Source: Rhodopirellula baltica (lineage in GTDB: Bacteria > Planctomycetota > Planctomycetia > Pirellulales > Pirellulaceae). Taken from it: 51,068 nucleotides of DNA. The DNA lies in NCBI GenBank assembly GCA_002901265.1, contig PPHI01000069.1, positions 1-51,068 on the forward strand, given 5' to 3'. Position numbers and translations under genes: made by a program. This document shows positions 6,662 to 15,378 of the stretch, in pieces (position 1 is the stretch's first letter; every line of letters begins with the position of its first letter). The notes beneath the pieces are model-generated. The model was not told where the DNA came from, made no database searches, and saw nothing but the letters and a program-made list of their open reading frames with translations.

Positions 6662-7769
6662 ATCGGTTGACGTCGATCGTTCAACCATCGCAGTCAGTAA
6701 AGAGCCTTGAATGGGGTCACCCAGGAAAATTAAACGGGACAGAGGTGAATGGCACGGGGGCAATCGAGAGCTGCGGAGACCATCTCGCAGGGAGTTCGTT
6801 CTTTCTACGGCAGAGTTATTTGCATTGGTCCGCCTTCAACTTGGAAAGTTGAGCGACAATGTCGCTCGATTCTCCGAATCGACAGAGCCCGGTTCATTGA
6901 ATGTGGCGGACAGGTCGACCAGGTGAAAAGGTTTCGCGAGCACATCACAATGGAGAAATTGGATTGTTGCGATTGATCACGCATCTGCGACGGCATCGGC
7001 ATTCCAAGCGACAAATCTTTCTCAGTTTGGAGGGGCATTTAGGTCGTTGGAATGATCTTTCTCATCGAGAAAATCGTAGGCGATGCGGCAGTAGGAGCGA
7101 GTACGATGAAACGTCGCTCTTCATCTCAAGCCTTCCGGCCCAGGTCCGAGCGATTTGCAAACATCTCCGAGACCATTGGCAATCATGAATTCACAGCACG
7201 ATGTGTTTGATGTGAATTGTGTCGCGGACGCGATTCGCCGAATGGCACTCAGTATTTTGCGACGAGGTACTTCGCTGATAGATTCAGTCCGCGCCAAGTG
7301 GCTTCGCGCAGGTTGGGATGAGACGGTGATCGATATGGCCTATGACTGTAGTCACGCTGTTTGAACGTGCGATTGCCTTGGGCTCATCTGATGTCGCCTT
7401 GTGCTCGGCAAAAGCCACGGAAATGAACGCTACTTTCGCGGAGCGAAAGGCGACTCTTAGAATCAGCAGGCAGAACACTTGAAAGGTATGTCACTCGCTT
7501 CTTTGGAGCGGTGTCTTCGACCCGATACCTGTCATGGTGGCCCGTTCAGTTAGCGGGCCGATTGCCTCCGGATGAGGTGGGCTTTGGCGTACGGCGAACA
7601 TTCTGATTTTTTATCCCAGATTGAGGGACAAATCGGACTGCCAGCGTCAATCTAGTAGCTTAGGCAATCGCCGGCCGAGACGAGGCAGCGTGGCTTTGTC
7701 ATTTGTTCCGGTTGCTGAATGAGCCAGTCGTGTTGAAGCCTTTCTTCCTGTGCATGAGCCTGACAGTCC
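6662..7769. other. Gene-poor stretch
   Basis: No confident gene in 1.1 kb. A 59-codon frame from ATG 7185 to 7364 is the least unlikely candidate but has no family features. The stretch contains one copy of the dispersed 30-bp repeat (7426-7454) and a GGCCCG/CGGGCC hairpin (7539-7560). The sigma-factor promoter presumably lies near the right end. Confidence 0.45.
7426..7454 (+). repeat. Dispersed 30-bp repeat, forward copy (one base short)
   Basis: AACGCTACTTTCG, then CGGAGCGAAAGGCGAC. It matches the reverse complement of 5294-5323 apart from one deleted base in the centre. Confidence 0.7.
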
Positions 7770-8306
7770 GTGATCACCGCGTCGCAACTTGCTGATCGAT
7801 GGCAACGCCATTCCGGTGGGCTGACGCTCTTAGCCAGCGCACGATGTGGACCGGACGAGGCTGGTGACTGCGTTCAAGTGGCTTTCATCAAGCTGGCAGT
7901 TGCGAGTCCGGTTCCCGATGACGTCCATGCGTGGTTGGCGACAGTTGTCCGCAATGAAGCCATCTCAAGAGTTCGGAACCGTGCAAGACGTCGTGAGCAA
8001 GAGACATTAGCGGCGAGTGCGCGTTCTAGGCTGTTCGCATTTTCAGAACCCGCTTGCTTCATCGGATCTTGGACCCGATCCCAAATTGATGAACTCGGCA
8101 CCGCGATGGGCGAACTCCACGTCGACGAGAGAGAGTTGATTGTTGCTCGAATTTGGAACGACTTGGCTATCCGTGAAATCGCCAAGTTAACTGGACGTTC
8201 TCGTTCGCAAGTCCATCGTGACTACCACGCTGCCCTGCAAAAACTGCGTTGTCTGCTGACCGAGCAGTCCAACGATTTTAATGATTTATTCACCGCCGAT
8301 ATTTGA
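7770..8306 (+). CDS. ECF-type RNA polymerase sigma factor
   Basis: A 178-aa protein with a GTG start. Region 2 is recognisable at about residues 27-75 (DEAGDCVQVAFIKL and WLATVVRNEAISRVRNRARR, the promoter -10 and core-binding helices). Region 4 lies at about 112-165 (VDERELIVARIWNDLAIREI, then TGRSRSQVHRDYHAALQKLR, the -35-binding helix-turn-helix). It should redirect RNA polymerase to a small regulon. The next three genes run in the same direction with short gaps, so they may be controlled together; the gene at 8314 has one membrane helix and may be its membrane-bound regulator. The group resembles planctomycete ECF clusters. Confidence 0.85.
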   Translation: MITASQLADRWQRHSGGLTLLASARCGPDEAGDCVQVAFIKLAVASPVPDDVHAWLATVVRNEAISRVRNRARRREQETLAASARSRLFAFSEPACFIGSWTRSQIDELGTAMGELHVDERELIVARIWNDLAIREIAKLTGRSRSQVHRDYHAALQKLRCLLTEQSNDFNDLFTADI

Positions 8307-8313
8307 TCGAAAT

Positions 8314-8967
8314 ATGAATCACCACCGTTCATCCGATGATCAAAAGCTGACCGCTTTCGAAAGACATTTGACAACTGCACCTGTTGTGGATGTGCCATCA
8401 GGAATGGAAGAGATGCTCTATCAGGCAGGCTGGCAAGCGGCAAAGCAGCAGTTGGCGGTGGAGCGAAATTTTCGGCTTCGTAGTTTTGCCGGAGGAGTGG
8501 TAAGCGGCGGTTTGGCAGTCGCAGCGGGATTTTTGATTCTGATGTCGATTGCAACCCGTGACGCCGATCGATCGATCGCGCAGGCAAGTATGAGTTCAGT
8601 CGATGTGACGGATGAGAATAGCGAATTGCCACCAGCAAGCATCAACGAACCAAATCACTCGCGCCCAATTACCAATTCCGTTGATCCGGCGCTCGCTGCT
8701 GCATTGGCTGTGCCGTCAGTACCGCTTGCTTCGATTTGGAACGAGATGCTTGAGCGGGCATCGGTCACATCAAGCATCGTCGCGACACCGATCGGTAACC
8801 GCGACGTGATCCAGGTGAGAGATGGGCATGGCATGTCGGTTCTCTCACCGTCTGGTCATTCCGGCCCGGCATCAGTTGATGAGCTCCCATCGGGAGGTCC
8901 CCACTACAACACCTATGAATCACCGGAGCTCCGGCCTTTCGGACGTCGTCGCTCGATTCAATCTTGA
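8314..8967 (+). CDS. Single-pass membrane protein, possible sigma-factor partner
   Basis: A 217-aa protein. ATG 8314 is preferred over 8281, which would overlap the sigma gene by 26 bases. A cytoplasmic N-terminal part of about 60 residues precedes one membrane helix (about residues 60-83, GGVVSGGLAVAAGFLILMSI); the rest is low-complexity, rich in Ser and Pro. The layout (short inside part, one helix, outside part, next to an ECF gene) suits an anti-sigma factor, but there is no zinc-finger HXXXCXXC signature, so this role is inferred from position only. Confidence 0.6.
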   Translation: MNHHRSSDDQKLTAFERHLTTAPVVDVPSGMEEMLYQAGWQAAKQQLAVERNFRLRSFAGGVVSGGLAVAAGFLILMSIATRDADRSIAQASMSSVDVTDENSELPPASINEPNHSRPITNSVDPALAAALAVPSVPLASIWNEMLERASVTSSIVATPIGNRDVIQVRDGHGMSVLSPSGHSGPASVDELPSGGPHYNTYESPELRPFGRRRSIQS

Positions 8968-8992
8968 ACGTACCATGAAGAGGTGAAATGAA

Positions 8993-10519
8993 ATGATGCG
9001 CACTTTGTATTCCGCCCTTTTGATCAGCGGATTATCTTGGCAATCTGCCGATTGTCAGGGGCAGGGAAGTTCGCCTTCCAGCGAGCTCGGTAGCACGATG
9101 ACCGCGGAAGCCTTGTTTGGATCACCGCGTCCTACTGAAGCCAAGGCACAAGTCGCCCCAAAGACAAGCTCGCTTTCGGTTGACCCGGTTGCTGAGCCTC
9201 GGCCCGCGCTTCAGTATCGATTTTGGCCTCGACGCATCGAACTAAAGCCTGGGTCAGCCAACCTCTACGCCGCTCGCGCGTTGGTCTCACTACAGCATGT
9301 CGATTTGGGGTGGACGCGAGAGGCAGAGCAAGACGGTCGAGAGCATCCGTTCCAGATGGATTTCCAAGTGAGTCCGAGGATTGAAGATATTCGGCATTAT
9401 TCAGATGCTGTAGAACAGATCTGTAACGAGCTGGGCCGGCTTGCTTTCTGTGAAGATCAAACGCGAGATTTACGTATCCGTGACGAACGTGGAGCCGCAA
9501 TTTTCTCAACCCTATTGCCTGAAATCCAAGCGTCACGGTCATTGGCCAAGGCATTGCGATTCCGGATTCGGACGCTCGCATTGCAACAAGAGTACGACGA
9601 CGCAATCGCCCAACTGCTCGTTGGGTTCCGGCTCTCCGAATACATCGGTGATGGCGAGACCATCATTGAACGACTCGTTGGCAACGCCATCGCGAGCATG
9701 ATGTGCGATGAAATCGAATTTTTGGTCCAGCAGCCCGATTGTCCCAACCTCTATTGGGCACTGGCGGGCCTTCCGGCTGACCTTGGAGATCCGGCCGACC
9801 AGGCGCTTTTGGAAATGAGTTTGATGCAGCGTCATCTGCCGATCTTGCAGATGGCCGAAAGCGATGACTTTTCGGATGAGGTTTGGTTGGCGCATGTGGC
9901 CAAAGCGGCGGAAGACCTGCGAGGGCTCGGTCAGTCCGATCTATCGTTCGTCTCTATGCTTCAATTACTTTCTGATAACTCGACGCCATCCGCTCGGCAG
10001 TCGCTGATTGATCACGGATTGGATGCCAGTGTTGTTAAGCAAATGTCTAAGATTCGTGCGGTTTTGCTGAACGCCAACTACCAGATCGCGGAGCAAACCG
10101 ATGCGCTCAAGAAGGGGTTTCTGTTGCAGGAGCCAATGCGTCAGCGCGTCATTGAAACCTCGGACGCGAGTTTTGGGAAATGGAGAGATGAAAACCCGGA
10201 CAGTTTCGCGAGCATGCTGACCGGCTTGCTATTGCCCGCCGTGTCGACAGTGAACCGTTCCGGGATTCGCACTCAGTTGCGGATTCGTCGGCTGATGGCA
10301 GTTGAGGCGATTCGCAATTTCGCAGCCAACAACGGACAGCTTCCGGAAACGTTGGAAGCGATTGTTGACTTGCCCGTCCCGCGTGACCCCTTTACCGACA
10401 CCGCATTCGGCTATTCGGTGGGAAGCGAAACCAACTTGATGTCGTTCGACTTGTCGGCGGACGTGCCAGAGGACGCAGACTTCCTGAGGGAACTGCATGT
10501 CGAACTGCGTCGGAAATAG
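8993..10519 (+). CDS. Planctomycete secreted protein, unknown function
   Basis: A 508-aa protein with a hydrophobic N-terminal segment (LYSALLISGLSWQSADC) that could be a signal peptide. The body is mostly helical and acidic. The C-terminal part (about 425-500) has an R-rich helix (IRTQLRIRRLMAVEAIRNFA) followed by NNGQLPETLEAIVDLPVPRDPFT, a pattern found in planctomycete proteins of sigma-associated operons. It follows the membrane partner by 25 bp, with GAGGTGAAATGA before the ATGATG start. I cannot assign an activity. Confidence 0.7.
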   Translation: MMRTLYSALLISGLSWQSADCQGQGSSPSSELGSTMTAEALFGSPRPTEAKAQVAPKTSSLSVDPVAEPRPALQYRFWPRRIELKPGSANLYAARALVSLQHVDLGWTREAEQDGREHPFQMDFQVSPRIEDIRHYSDAVEQICNELGRLAFCEDQTRDLRIRDERGAAIFSTLLPEIQASRSLAKALRFRIRTLALQQEYDDAIAQLLVGFRLSEYIGDGETIIERLVGNAIASMMCDEIEFLVQQPDCPNLYWALAGLPADLGDPADQALLEMSLMQRHLPILQMAESDDFSDEVWLAHVAKAAEDLRGLGQSDLSFVSMLQLLSDNSTPSARQSLIDHGLDASVVKQMSKIRAVLLNANYQIAEQTDALKKGFLLQEPMRQRVIETSDASFGKWRDENPDSFASMLTGLLLPAVSTVNRSGIRTQLRIRRLMAVEAIRNFAANNGQLPETLEAIVDLPVPRDPFTDTAFGYSVGSETNLMSFDLSADVPEDADFLRELHVELRRK

Positions 10520-10668
10520 TGGACTTTTAATCCATGTAGGGAGCATGCGTTCTTGCGACTTATGCCGAGCGAATGGCGACTTCGCAAAACATCATCGCCA
10601 CACTCGAACCGTTTTGAGCGTGGCGTTTTAGGTGATCAAGTTTTCCGTTAAACACAGGAATCCAGGCT

Positions 10669-12147
10669 ATGACACAGTTTCTTCGCTTGTCCGTTGTTTT
10701 GCCGCTATGGATGCTTTGCATACCATGTTTTGCGCAAGACGGATTCCCAGAGAAGCATCAATCGGTTCGACCGTTTGTTAACGATCAAACGATGATGCTT
10801 GGGTGGATTGATTTGCAAAATGCCGATCCGGCAGAAGCTTGTGGGGTTCTTGCAAAAGCAACGCAAGATTCCAACCTTGAAAAGTTGAGCCCGACAATTC
10901 GATCGATGCAATCAACGTTGAGGGAATTCGAATGCTCCATGGTTTACGTCGTTGCAGACCTTTCGGATCTGTTCGGTGGTCAACCGAAGGTGGTTTTGCC
11001 CAGTGGTAAGCCGCTGGCGTTACAACAGGTTTTGTCCGTCATCGCACCGAACCAGCGAGTTGATGTGCACGATGACTGTGTCGTGGTGACCTCACCCAAT
11101 GGCCAGTCCACGCCTGGTGCGGCAACCGCCCCGCCACAAGAACTTGTCGATGCAATCGCAGGTAATCCCTACGCCGTCGCATTGACGCTCATGCCCAGCA
11201 ACGCGGTTCGCCAGCTATTGCCCGCTTGGCGGGCCAACACGAAGGCATCCGAAAAAGCGGCTCTGGATGCGCTCAGCCAACTTGAGAACTTGCGGATCCT
11301 TTCACTCGGATTGGATACGTCGACGTTCGGTGGTAAGGCAACCGCGATCATGAGCAGCGAAACGGCTGCTCTGGAAGCGAAAGAATGGTTCGCCAATCTT
11401 GCGACGGATCAGTTGGGAACCCCTTTGCCGGTCACCCCGACCTCAAGCGGCAATACGGCCGAGCTTGTCTTTGAAAACCGAGACCACCTTGTCGATTTGA
11501 TTGCGGAGCTTCATCAGCGGGCAACGAAAAACGCGAGACAGTCCCAGCGGCTGAATGATTTTCGCCAAGCCATGCTCGGCTTTCACAACTTTCACGCAAC
11601 TTACAATCGACTCCCTCCCCAAGCAATTGTCGACGACAAAGGCAAGCGTCTGTTGAGTTGGCGGGTTGCGTTGCTTCCGTACATTGGCGAGACGGAACTT
11701 TGGAGTCGTTTTCATCTCGATGAGCCATGGGACGGTCCCAACAACAAACCGCTGATTAGCGAAATGCCCAAGGTTTATGCCGGGCAGCTCCCAGTCGAAG
11801 ATGGAAAAACAACGATGGTCGCGCCGCTTACTCCCGATACCGCGATGGGGCGTGCAGGAGAGTCGACTGCGTTTAAAAACATCCTCGACGGGTTATCAAA
11901 TACCATCGGCATCGTGGACGCAACACCCGACAACGCGGTTGTTTGGTCGAAACCGGAGGACCTGACCGTCGACAAACAGAACTGGAGAAAACTGATTGTC
12001 GCAGATGGCCAAAATCGGTTTATCGCTACGATGTGGGACGGATCTGTGCGAAACCTATCGGCAACCCTGGACACGGATGTGTTTTTCGATCTTCTGACCA
12101 TTGACGGTAAAGAAGACTATGACCACGACCTGTTGAACGAAAACTGA
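10669..12147 (+). CDS. Secreted DUF1559-type protein
   Basis: A 492-aa protein with a signal peptide (residues 1-22, ending CFAQD). The C-terminal 200 residues show the DUF1559 pattern: LNDFRQAMLGFHNFHATYNR and LPPQAI, SWRVALLPYIGE, a WDGPNN turn, FKNILDGLSNTIGIVDA, and a final ATMWDGSVRNLS in place of the usual ADGSV box. It lacks the prepilin leader found in many members, so it is secreted by Sec and not as a pseudopilin. It is last of the group starting with the ECF sigma factor, but a 149-bp gap upstream may hold its own promoter. Confidence 0.8.
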   Translation: MTQFLRLSVVLPLWMLCIPCFAQDGFPEKHQSVRPFVNDQTMMLGWIDLQNADPAEACGVLAKATQDSNLEKLSPTIRSMQSTLREFECSMVYVVADLSDLFGGQPKVVLPSGKPLALQQVLSVIAPNQRVDVHDDCVVVTSPNGQSTPGAATAPPQELVDAIAGNPYAVALTLMPSNAVRQLLPAWRANTKASEKAALDALSQLENLRILSLGLDTSTFGGKATAIMSSETAALEAKEWFANLATDQLGTPLPVTPTSSGNTAELVFENRDHLVDLIAELHQRATKNARQSQRLNDFRQAMLGFHNFHATYNRLPPQAIVDDKGKRLLSWRVALLPYIGETELWSRFHLDEPWDGPNNKPLISEMPKVYAGQLPVEDGKTTMVAPLTPDTAMGRAGESTAFKNILDGLSNTIGIVDATPDNAVVWSKPEDLTVDKQNWRKLIVADGQNRFIATMWDGSVRNLSATLDTDVFFDLLTIDGKEDYDHDLLNEN

Positions 12148-12158
12148 TCGTCAGCTAG

Positions 12159-12264
12159 GTAGTGGATCTTGTTAAAGATCCGGCGGTTCGCGTTTCGGCT
12201 TGGGGATCGGATCTTTAAAAAGATCCACTACGGTGGTGGCGGGATCTTTGACAAGATCCACTAC
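12159..12264. repeat. REP-like cluster: inverted pair plus one extra reverse unit
   Basis: Forward unit 12159-12181, reverse unit 12209-12231 and another reverse unit 12242-12264, each 23 bp of the GTAGTGGATCTT...AAGATCC family. It starts 12 bp after the stop of the DUF1559 gene. The internal spacer differs from that of the 4756 and 12862 pairs, so this copy is older or of separate origin. Confidence 0.85.
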
Positions 12265-12283
12265 GTTTTGATGGTGCTGAGCA

Positions 12284-12736
12284 TTGCTGATTTGCGGCGC
12301 CCTTCTTGCGGTTGAAATTGGGCCTTGGCTGGTGGACTTGATTGATGAATCACCATTCGTACATTGTGAGGCGACGCCGGTGTTGTGGGAGCTGTATCAA
12401 CAATCGCAAATCGCTGATGCTCGGAATGCGGCGAGCAGGGCAGAGACGAAGTCGAAGCGTTATGAATCGGAAGTCGCACGGTTAGAAGACAAAGTCGAAT
12501 CGCTCGCGCTGACCTGTCAGGCACTTTGGGAAATCGTGCGTGAGCAGACAGGGCTGACTGACGAACAGTTGGTCGCGAAAGTCAGCGAAATCGATCTGCG
12601 TGATGGCGTCGCCGATGGCAGGATGACCAACGGAGTGCAGTCTTGCGAAAACTGTGGACGCAAGACCAGTAAGCGACGATTGAGCTGTCTTTACTGTGGT
12701 GAAGAGAACAGCAGGGAGCACGTGTTTCAGCAATAG
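12284..12736 (+). CDS. Coiled-coil protein with C-terminal zinc ribbon
   Basis: A 150-aa frame beginning at TTG 12284; a start at GTG near 12331 is also possible. After WELYQQSQIADA comes a charged coiled coil (about residues 45-85), then a short helical part and a four-cysteine zinc ribbon, CENCGRKTSKRR followed by CLYCGEEN, at about 121-142. I recall similar proteins (WELYQQ start, coiled coil, two CxxC) in other Pirellulaceae, without known function. It is wedged between two repeat clusters, the upstream one ending only 20 bp before it. Confidence 0.6.
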   Translation: MLICGALLAVEIGPWLVDLIDESPFVHCEATPVLWELYQQSQIADARNAASRAETKSKRYESEVARLEDKVESLALTCQALWEIVREQTGLTDEQLVAKVSEIDLRDGVADGRMTNGVQSCENCGRKTSKRRLSCLYCGEENSREHVFQQ

Positions 12737-12741
12737 CCGTG

Positions 12742-12838
12742 CAACGTCGGCCCCTCCGGGGCGAATGTGTTGATTTTGATTGAGTTCTCGGAGCTGCCAC
12801 CCCGAGCTATCGACGCGGACTCCTCCGGAGTCAATGCA
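12742..12838. repeat. Dispersed 97-bp repeat, copy 2
   Basis: Same length as and nearly identical to 4536-4632, with the same internal palindromes. It begins 5 bp after the stop of the zinc-ribbon gene. Confidence 0.8.
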
Positions 12839-12861
12839 GCCGGCACGGCTTCCTTAAGTGA

Positions 12862-12927
12862 GTAGTGGATCTTGTTAAAGATCCGGAGCATCGATTTTGG
12901 GCAGGGATTTTTAACAAAATCCACTAC
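12862..12927. repeat. Inverted pair of REP-like repeats (BIME-like), copy 2
   Basis: Forward unit 12862-12884 and reverse unit 12905-12927 around a spacer nearly the same as at 4756-4822. It sits just beyond the 3' end of the DUF1697 gene. Confidence 0.85.
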
Positions 12928-12958
12928 GGGTTTGCGGGAGGGGATTGCGAAGTGCTTG

Positions 12959-13492
12959 CTACTTCGTCATCGACAACACCTTGTCGACGGTGCGATAGTT
13001 CCTGGCCGTGGTCGTGACGCCGAGGTGCTTCTCCATGTTGGCGGCCAACTTGGATTTACCGATGCCGTTGGGTGCAAACAGATACGCGACTTGTTCGGTG
13101 ATCGTGAAGTGTTCGTCGGCTGTTTGAAGTTTGCCGAGTGCTGTCATGTCTGCTTCATTAGCAGGCTTGTCCAGAAAGAAAAAATGCAGCGTCTTCGGTT
13201 CTGCGGTCGCTTCGGGATAGGGATTCGAATCGACGGCCGCTTGCAGTTCGTCAACGGTCAATAAAAAAAGTTGCGGCCGGAATCCGTGATGCGTGTCGAT
13301 GCAATCAAGAATCTTCTTCCGCAGTGGCGGTTTGGCTTTCCCATTGCACTCGAACACGACGTTACCACTTTGGATGTAGGTGCGGACGTTGTTTAGTTTC
13401 AGTGATTCGAGTTCTGCTTTCAGCTTTGCCATCGGCAATCGATTGTTGCCACCAACGTTGATTCCGCGAAGGAGAGCGATCCAAGTTTGCAT
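12959..13492 (-). CDS. DUF1697 family protein
   Basis: A 177-aa protein of normal family length. It opens with the family signature WIALLRGINVGGNNRLPMAK, followed by VRTYIQSGNVVFE and, at the C-terminus, FAPNGIGKSKLAANMEK and TARNYRTVDKV. The function of the family is unknown; it is a small cytoplasmic alpha/beta fold. It ends against the REP-like pair at 12862-12927. A C-terminal fragment of a close relative lies at 4853-5060. It is 28 bp downstream of the BCCT transporter on the same strand and could be co-transcribed. Confidence 0.9.
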   Translation of the reverse strand: MQTWIALLRGINVGGNNRLPMAKLKAELESLKLNNVRTYIQSGNVVFECNGKAKPPLRKKILDCIDTHHGFRPQLFLLTVDELQAAVDSNPYPEATAEPKTLHFFFLDKPANEADMTALGKLQTADEHFTITEQVAYLFAPNGIGKSKLAANMEKHLGVTTTARNYRTVDKVLSMTK

Positions 13493-13520
13493 CGTTGGTC
13501 AAGTCATCGGTTGGTGGTCA

Positions 13521-15176
13521 TCAATCGCACTGGTTGGCGACCTGTTTTGCTTGGTCGCGATACAATTGTATGACCAAAGCGACGCAGCACAGCAGCAGTA
13601 CGACAGCGAAGGGCAGTGCGACGGTGATCGAAGCCGCTTGGAGGGCTTTGAGTCCGCCAACGGTTAAAAGTGCTGCTGCGGCCAATCCTTCGGTGATGGC
13701 CCAGAATAAACGAGTGCCGACGGGAGGGACGGGATTTCCGCCGGACGCGATAATGTCGATCACCATCGACGCAGAATCGGAAGAGGTTACGAAAAAGAGC
13801 ACGATGCACGTCAGCGCGATCACGATGCCGAGCGTTGTCAGTGGGCCGCTTCCGAACAGGCTCTCGAGTAGCACAAACAACACCGTTGGGAGCGGTTGGA
13901 CGATCGCTTGGTGATCATCGGTGACTACGGCAGTGGTCCGGTATTCGACGACGGTGAGTGGCGATTCTTTGTACTCGATCGATCCGTCATCCGCAGTGAT
14001 GGGGGTTCCGTCGTCGGAGAGTTCGGCCACGGCAAACGATGTCAGCGGAGTCTCGCCCGACCGTTCGTATCGGACATGTTGCCGAAGAGTTGTGCCTCCG
14101 AAAGCGGTGAGCCATAGGATCGCGATCAGGGTTGGAGTCGCCAGGACTCCGACGACGTATTCCTGGATCGTTCGTCCTTTAGAAACTCTGGCAATAAACA
14201 GTCCAACGAACGGTGACCAGGCAATCCACCAAGCCCAGAAAAATACCGTCCATCCGGTGAGCCAGCTTTGCGAATCTGTGTCAAAAATCCCAGTCGTTAC
14301 CGAAGCACGCGGGAGCAATTGCACATACGACCAAAGGTTGGCAACGCATCCAAACGCAAATGCAAAGAGTCCACCGCCGGCGATCACCATCAGGAACAGC
14401 ATCGCAGCAATCCCCAGGTTTAACTCACTCAGCCGGCGGATCCCCGCGTCAAGTCCCATGACGACTGATAACGTCGCGACGGCAGTGATTGCCGCGATCA
14501 AGATGATCTGTGTTGTGATCGAGTCTGGGATTCCGAATAAAAATGTCAGGCCTGCGTTGACTTGTTGGGCTCCGATGCCAAGTGACGTTGCAACCCCGGT
14601 CAGGGTGGCCACGATGGCGAGAAGATCCAGCAGATCACCGGCGCGGCCCCAGACATATCGCCCAAAGACTGGTTCGAGTACCGACCGAAAGCTGAGTGGC
14701 AATTGTTTGCGAAAGCCGAAATAGCCCAAGCAAAGTCCGACGATCGCATAAAGTGCCCAAGGGTGAAGTCCCCAGTGAAAGGTGGTGATCGCCATTGCCA
14801 ACCGGCTGGGGCCGCCCGAAACATGGTAGCTAGGAGGCGGTGAGACGAAGTGATCGATTGGTTCGGCGACCGAGTAAAATAGCAAGCCGATTCCCATCCC
14901 GGCGCTAAATAACATTGCGAACCAGGAGAGGCGGCTGAACTCGGGTTGGGAGTCATCTGGCCCCAGCCGCACGTGGCGAAAAGGTCCGAAGGCGAGCCAG
15001 CCAGCGAAGAGCAGGAATCCTGACATCAGGCCGACGTAGAACCATCCAAATGTTTGGCTGATCCCGTCACGGACTTCTTCAAACGTGGTCCGAAGGCTGT
15101 CTGCGGGAATCGCGAAGCACATCGTGATTAGGCCGAGGATGGTGAGTGCTGCCGCCGGAAAAACGACAGGGTGCAT
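13521..15176 (-). CDS. BCCT family betaine/choline/carnitine transporter
   Basis: A 551-aa membrane protein with 12 predicted helices. The BCCT fingerprints are present: FSAGMGIGLLFYSVAEPIDH, the Trp-rich segment FFWAWWIAWSPFVGLFIARV (substrate-binding helix 8 region), and GRTIQEYVVGVL. It should import glycine betaine or a related solute with Na+ or H+. It follows the two glycine betaine synthesis genes on the same strand after a 202-bp gap. Upstream of ATG 15176 the frame stays open to 15410 without ATG, GTG or TTG, and its first codons (RIRWGKHFE) look like transporter sequence, so the N-terminus may be longer or have been altered. Confidence 0.92.
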   Translation of the reverse strand: MHPVVFPAAALTILGLITMCFAIPADSLRTTFEEVRDGISQTFGWFYVGLMSGFLLFAGWLAFGPFRHVRLGPDDSQPEFSRLSWFAMLFSAGMGIGLLFYSVAEPIDHFVSPPPSYHVSGGPSRLAMAITTFHWGLHPWALYAIVGLCLGYFGFRKQLPLSFRSVLEPVFGRYVWGRAGDLLDLLAIVATLTGVATSLGIGAQQVNAGLTFLFGIPDSITTQIILIAAITAVATLSVVMGLDAGIRRLSELNLGIAAMLFLMVIAGGGLFAFAFGCVANLWSYVQLLPRASVTTGIFDTDSQSWLTGWTVFFWAWWIAWSPFVGLFIARVSKGRTIQEYVVGVLATPTLIAILWLTAFGGTTLRQHVRYERSGETPLTSFAVAELSDDGTPITADDGSIEYKESPLTVVEYRTTAVVTDDHQAIVQPLPTVLFVLLESLFGSGPLTTLGIVIALTCIVLFFVTSSDSASMVIDIIASGGNPVPPVGTRLFWAITEGLAAAALLTVGGLKALQAASITVALPFAVVLLLCCVALVIQLYRDQAKQVANQCD

Positions 15177-15378
15177 CTCAAAGTGCTTGCCCCATCGAAT
15201 CCGAGGAAGTTGGCGAACCGATGGCGGCGATTCGGCAGGTACGTCGTCGTGGCTGTCGTCTGCTGATGGCGAGATAGGAGCGGACTCCGGTTTGAAAAGG
15301 CTCTTCGTTCGAAAGAGCCAAGGGTGGAAGAGATTGCACCGCGAGGCGCGGAAAGAGGTCGAGAGATTGACGTCGGCG

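Noticed and set aside
6711..7188. Several frames of 70-95 codons between the possible membrane protein and the sigma factor.
   Set aside because: They overlap each other in different frames, lack ribosome sites and show no family features.
4300..12930. A CRISPR array, suggested by many similar 23-bp repeats.
   Set aside because: The units are palindromic, unevenly spaced, in both orientations and share spacer sequence, and there are no cas genes. They fit REP-like elements.
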